From: Sweltsa coloradensis
Taxonomy: Eukaryota > Arthropoda > Insecta > Plecoptera > Chloroperlidae
Direction of reading: 5' to 3'
Assembly (NCBI GenBank): GCA_024449915.1
Contig: JAMZAV010003227.1
Coordinates: 62,001 to 126,000, forward strand
DNA: 64,000 nt
Position 1 is the first letter of the stretch, and each line of letters opens with the position of its first letter. A program made the translations under genes and the position numbers. The notes beneath the pieces are model-generated. The model made no database searches, had not been told where the DNA came from, and was given only the letters and a program-made list of their open reading frames with translations. Positions 62,729 through 64,000 of the stretch are shown one piece after another.

Positions 62729-62994
62729 GTAAGGCGTGCAACAGATAAAATCATCCAATTTTGTATTTATCATTATGCAAGTAAAGTTTAGATTGTTTCT
62801 TCGTAGCAGTCACTAGAACACTATATAGGCCCCTGTTTTAATTGTCATTTTTATTTCACGAACTTTTTTTATTTCAAAGAGTTATCTTCTTTCAAATAAT
62901 ATGTTTTACTGATTTGTTGTGTTGTAGTGATGCAATATTTACTTTAATTGTTTAATTTTTTTAAATTTATAATTGTTAATTTGTTTAATTGTGT

Positions 62995-63410
62995 AGCTCG
63001 TTGGTCTTGTGGTTAGCGTATCTGCTTCCAATGAAGAAGGTCCAGGGTTCGATTCCAGACAAAGTCAGAAGTTTTTTAACTTCTGATTTGGACATCAGTC
63101 CATCAGTTCTTGTCTTAGGAGTTTGAAAACGGTGACTTTGGAGCCGTCCTAGCAACGAAGCACATAATAAATTCAGAGTTGTTCTGAATCGGCCTTGCTG
63201 ATTCTGGCGTTGATCCGCGGGTGCTCGCACTGTCCATACCACTGATTGCTACATTTCCTATTAAAAATATCGATCTTTGGTTGGTTATCGCTCACTCGTT
63301 GATTGCGTCGGGGCCTTCAGGGTTGGCTTGGTCGCTTTGATCTTCTGTCCCCTACTGAAAATCAGTTATATAACTGAGTGGGTTGACTCTTAATACAATT
63401 AATTTATCTA
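62995..63410 (+). repeat. tRNA-derived SINE (family S2), full length
   Basis: The head gctcgttggtcttgtggtta, B box GGTTCGATTCC (about 63046), the body and the stem-loop ATCAGTTATATAACTGA all match 5299-5717 with few differences. The low divergence suggests both are young. It lies in gene E intron 2. Confidence 0.82.
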
Positions 63411-64000
63411 TTAAAGTATTGATTGAAGTTAAGTATGGCGCTTGGGGGTTGACACTAACTCTAGAGCGTTCCCGTGACCGAACTCATGAGCAAGGACTGG
63501 CAATGATTCTGGTTCCATGGACGATTTACCGGCCACTGTTGGACAAGTTCATCTTAGAACGTCGATGGGCTAGAACGATGAACAGTATTGTTGTTTGTAG
63601 ACGTTGGGAAATGTGCTTGAAAGTAGGAGTTAGTTGAACAAACATCGACCACCGAGTGTTAATAATCATACGTGAAAGTACCAAAAAACTTATTATGTTA
63701 ATTTCACAAAAATAAATTGATAGTATCCCTTTCCTCCTTAAAAGTATTTCTCAGGCAGCCATGTACACTTCACGCTCGTTAGAACTCACATTAAGTTGTA
63801 CAACGCTCTGGAGAAAATGTTATATACGTAATTATAACTGAGGAAAATGTCAAAGTCGTTGTAATCTAAATATTAGGCCAAGTGTTTGACTCAAACGGAC
63901 CACAGATACTACCAAAACTATATGCCTTTATACACAATTATTTAAGTGAATTAAAATGCGAATCGTATTCAAACGTATCTGGTAAACATTTAACAAATTT
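63411..64000. other. Unannotated end of window
   Basis: Gene E intron 2 presumably continues here. The open frame 63383-63637 shows no recognised motif, and nothing else was supported. Confidence 0.4.

Overview
This window is eukaryotic, animal-type DNA: spliced genes with GT-AG introns of up to about 10 kb, tRNA-derived SINEs, several LINE clades, a Helitron and long TAA microsatellites. The secreted mucin/C-type-lectin genes, a 2A-bearing LINE and the repeat mix suggest a lophotrochozoan, most likely a mollusc. That placement is inference; no sequence here fixes the species.

The genes form a head-to-tail tandem array, all on the + strand, of one secreted-protein family with the architecture signal peptide, short linker, six-cysteine sushi-like (CCP-like) domain, Thr/Ser/Pro-rich mucin stretch, and C-type-lectin-like domain split over two exons. 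Five copies are seen: the last exon of an upstream copy (1257-1447); gene A (3183-12178), which keeps only the sushi-like and mucin parts; gene C (19473-35605), complete with six exons; gene D (40162-59137), complete in layout but with a one-base frameshift in exon 2; and gene E (62155 onward), first two exons only. Exon lengths are almost invariant between copies (42-48, 99, 241, variable mucin exon, 222, 167 bases). The order is a recurrent duplication unit whose mucin exon changes length and whose introns have filled with transposons.

The rest is transposon-derived or featureless AT-rich DNA. Region by region: 0-3 kb holds a LINE tail and a 30-bp palindromic insertion. Gene A intron 2 (4.4-11.0 kb) holds a tRNA-SINE and a nested SINE/SINE/Dong-type LINE. 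The A-C spacer (12.2-19.4 kb) holds Helitron-type non-autonomous elements, a second palindromic insertion and an unusually noisy 21-unit satellite. Gene C intron 2 (20.0-27.9 kb) holds a duplicated MITE block, a Jockey/L2-like LINE and two Dong-type LINEs in TAA arrays. Gene C intron 4 holds another LINE. Gene D introns carry a MITE, a 2A-containing LINE, a long hairpin and, in intron 5, a decayed autonomous Helitron inserted inside a MITE.

The most interesting material is: the lectin-mucin array and its decay or neofunctionalisation (gene A without lectin domain); two ultra-short palindromic insertions with exact 7-bp target duplications; Dong-type LINEs that repeatedly use TAA arrays; a Helitron flanked by inverted copies of its own 3' terminus; and a LINE whose 3' end appears shared with the local SINE family. 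No tRNA, rRNA, CRISPR or bacterial-type feature was found.
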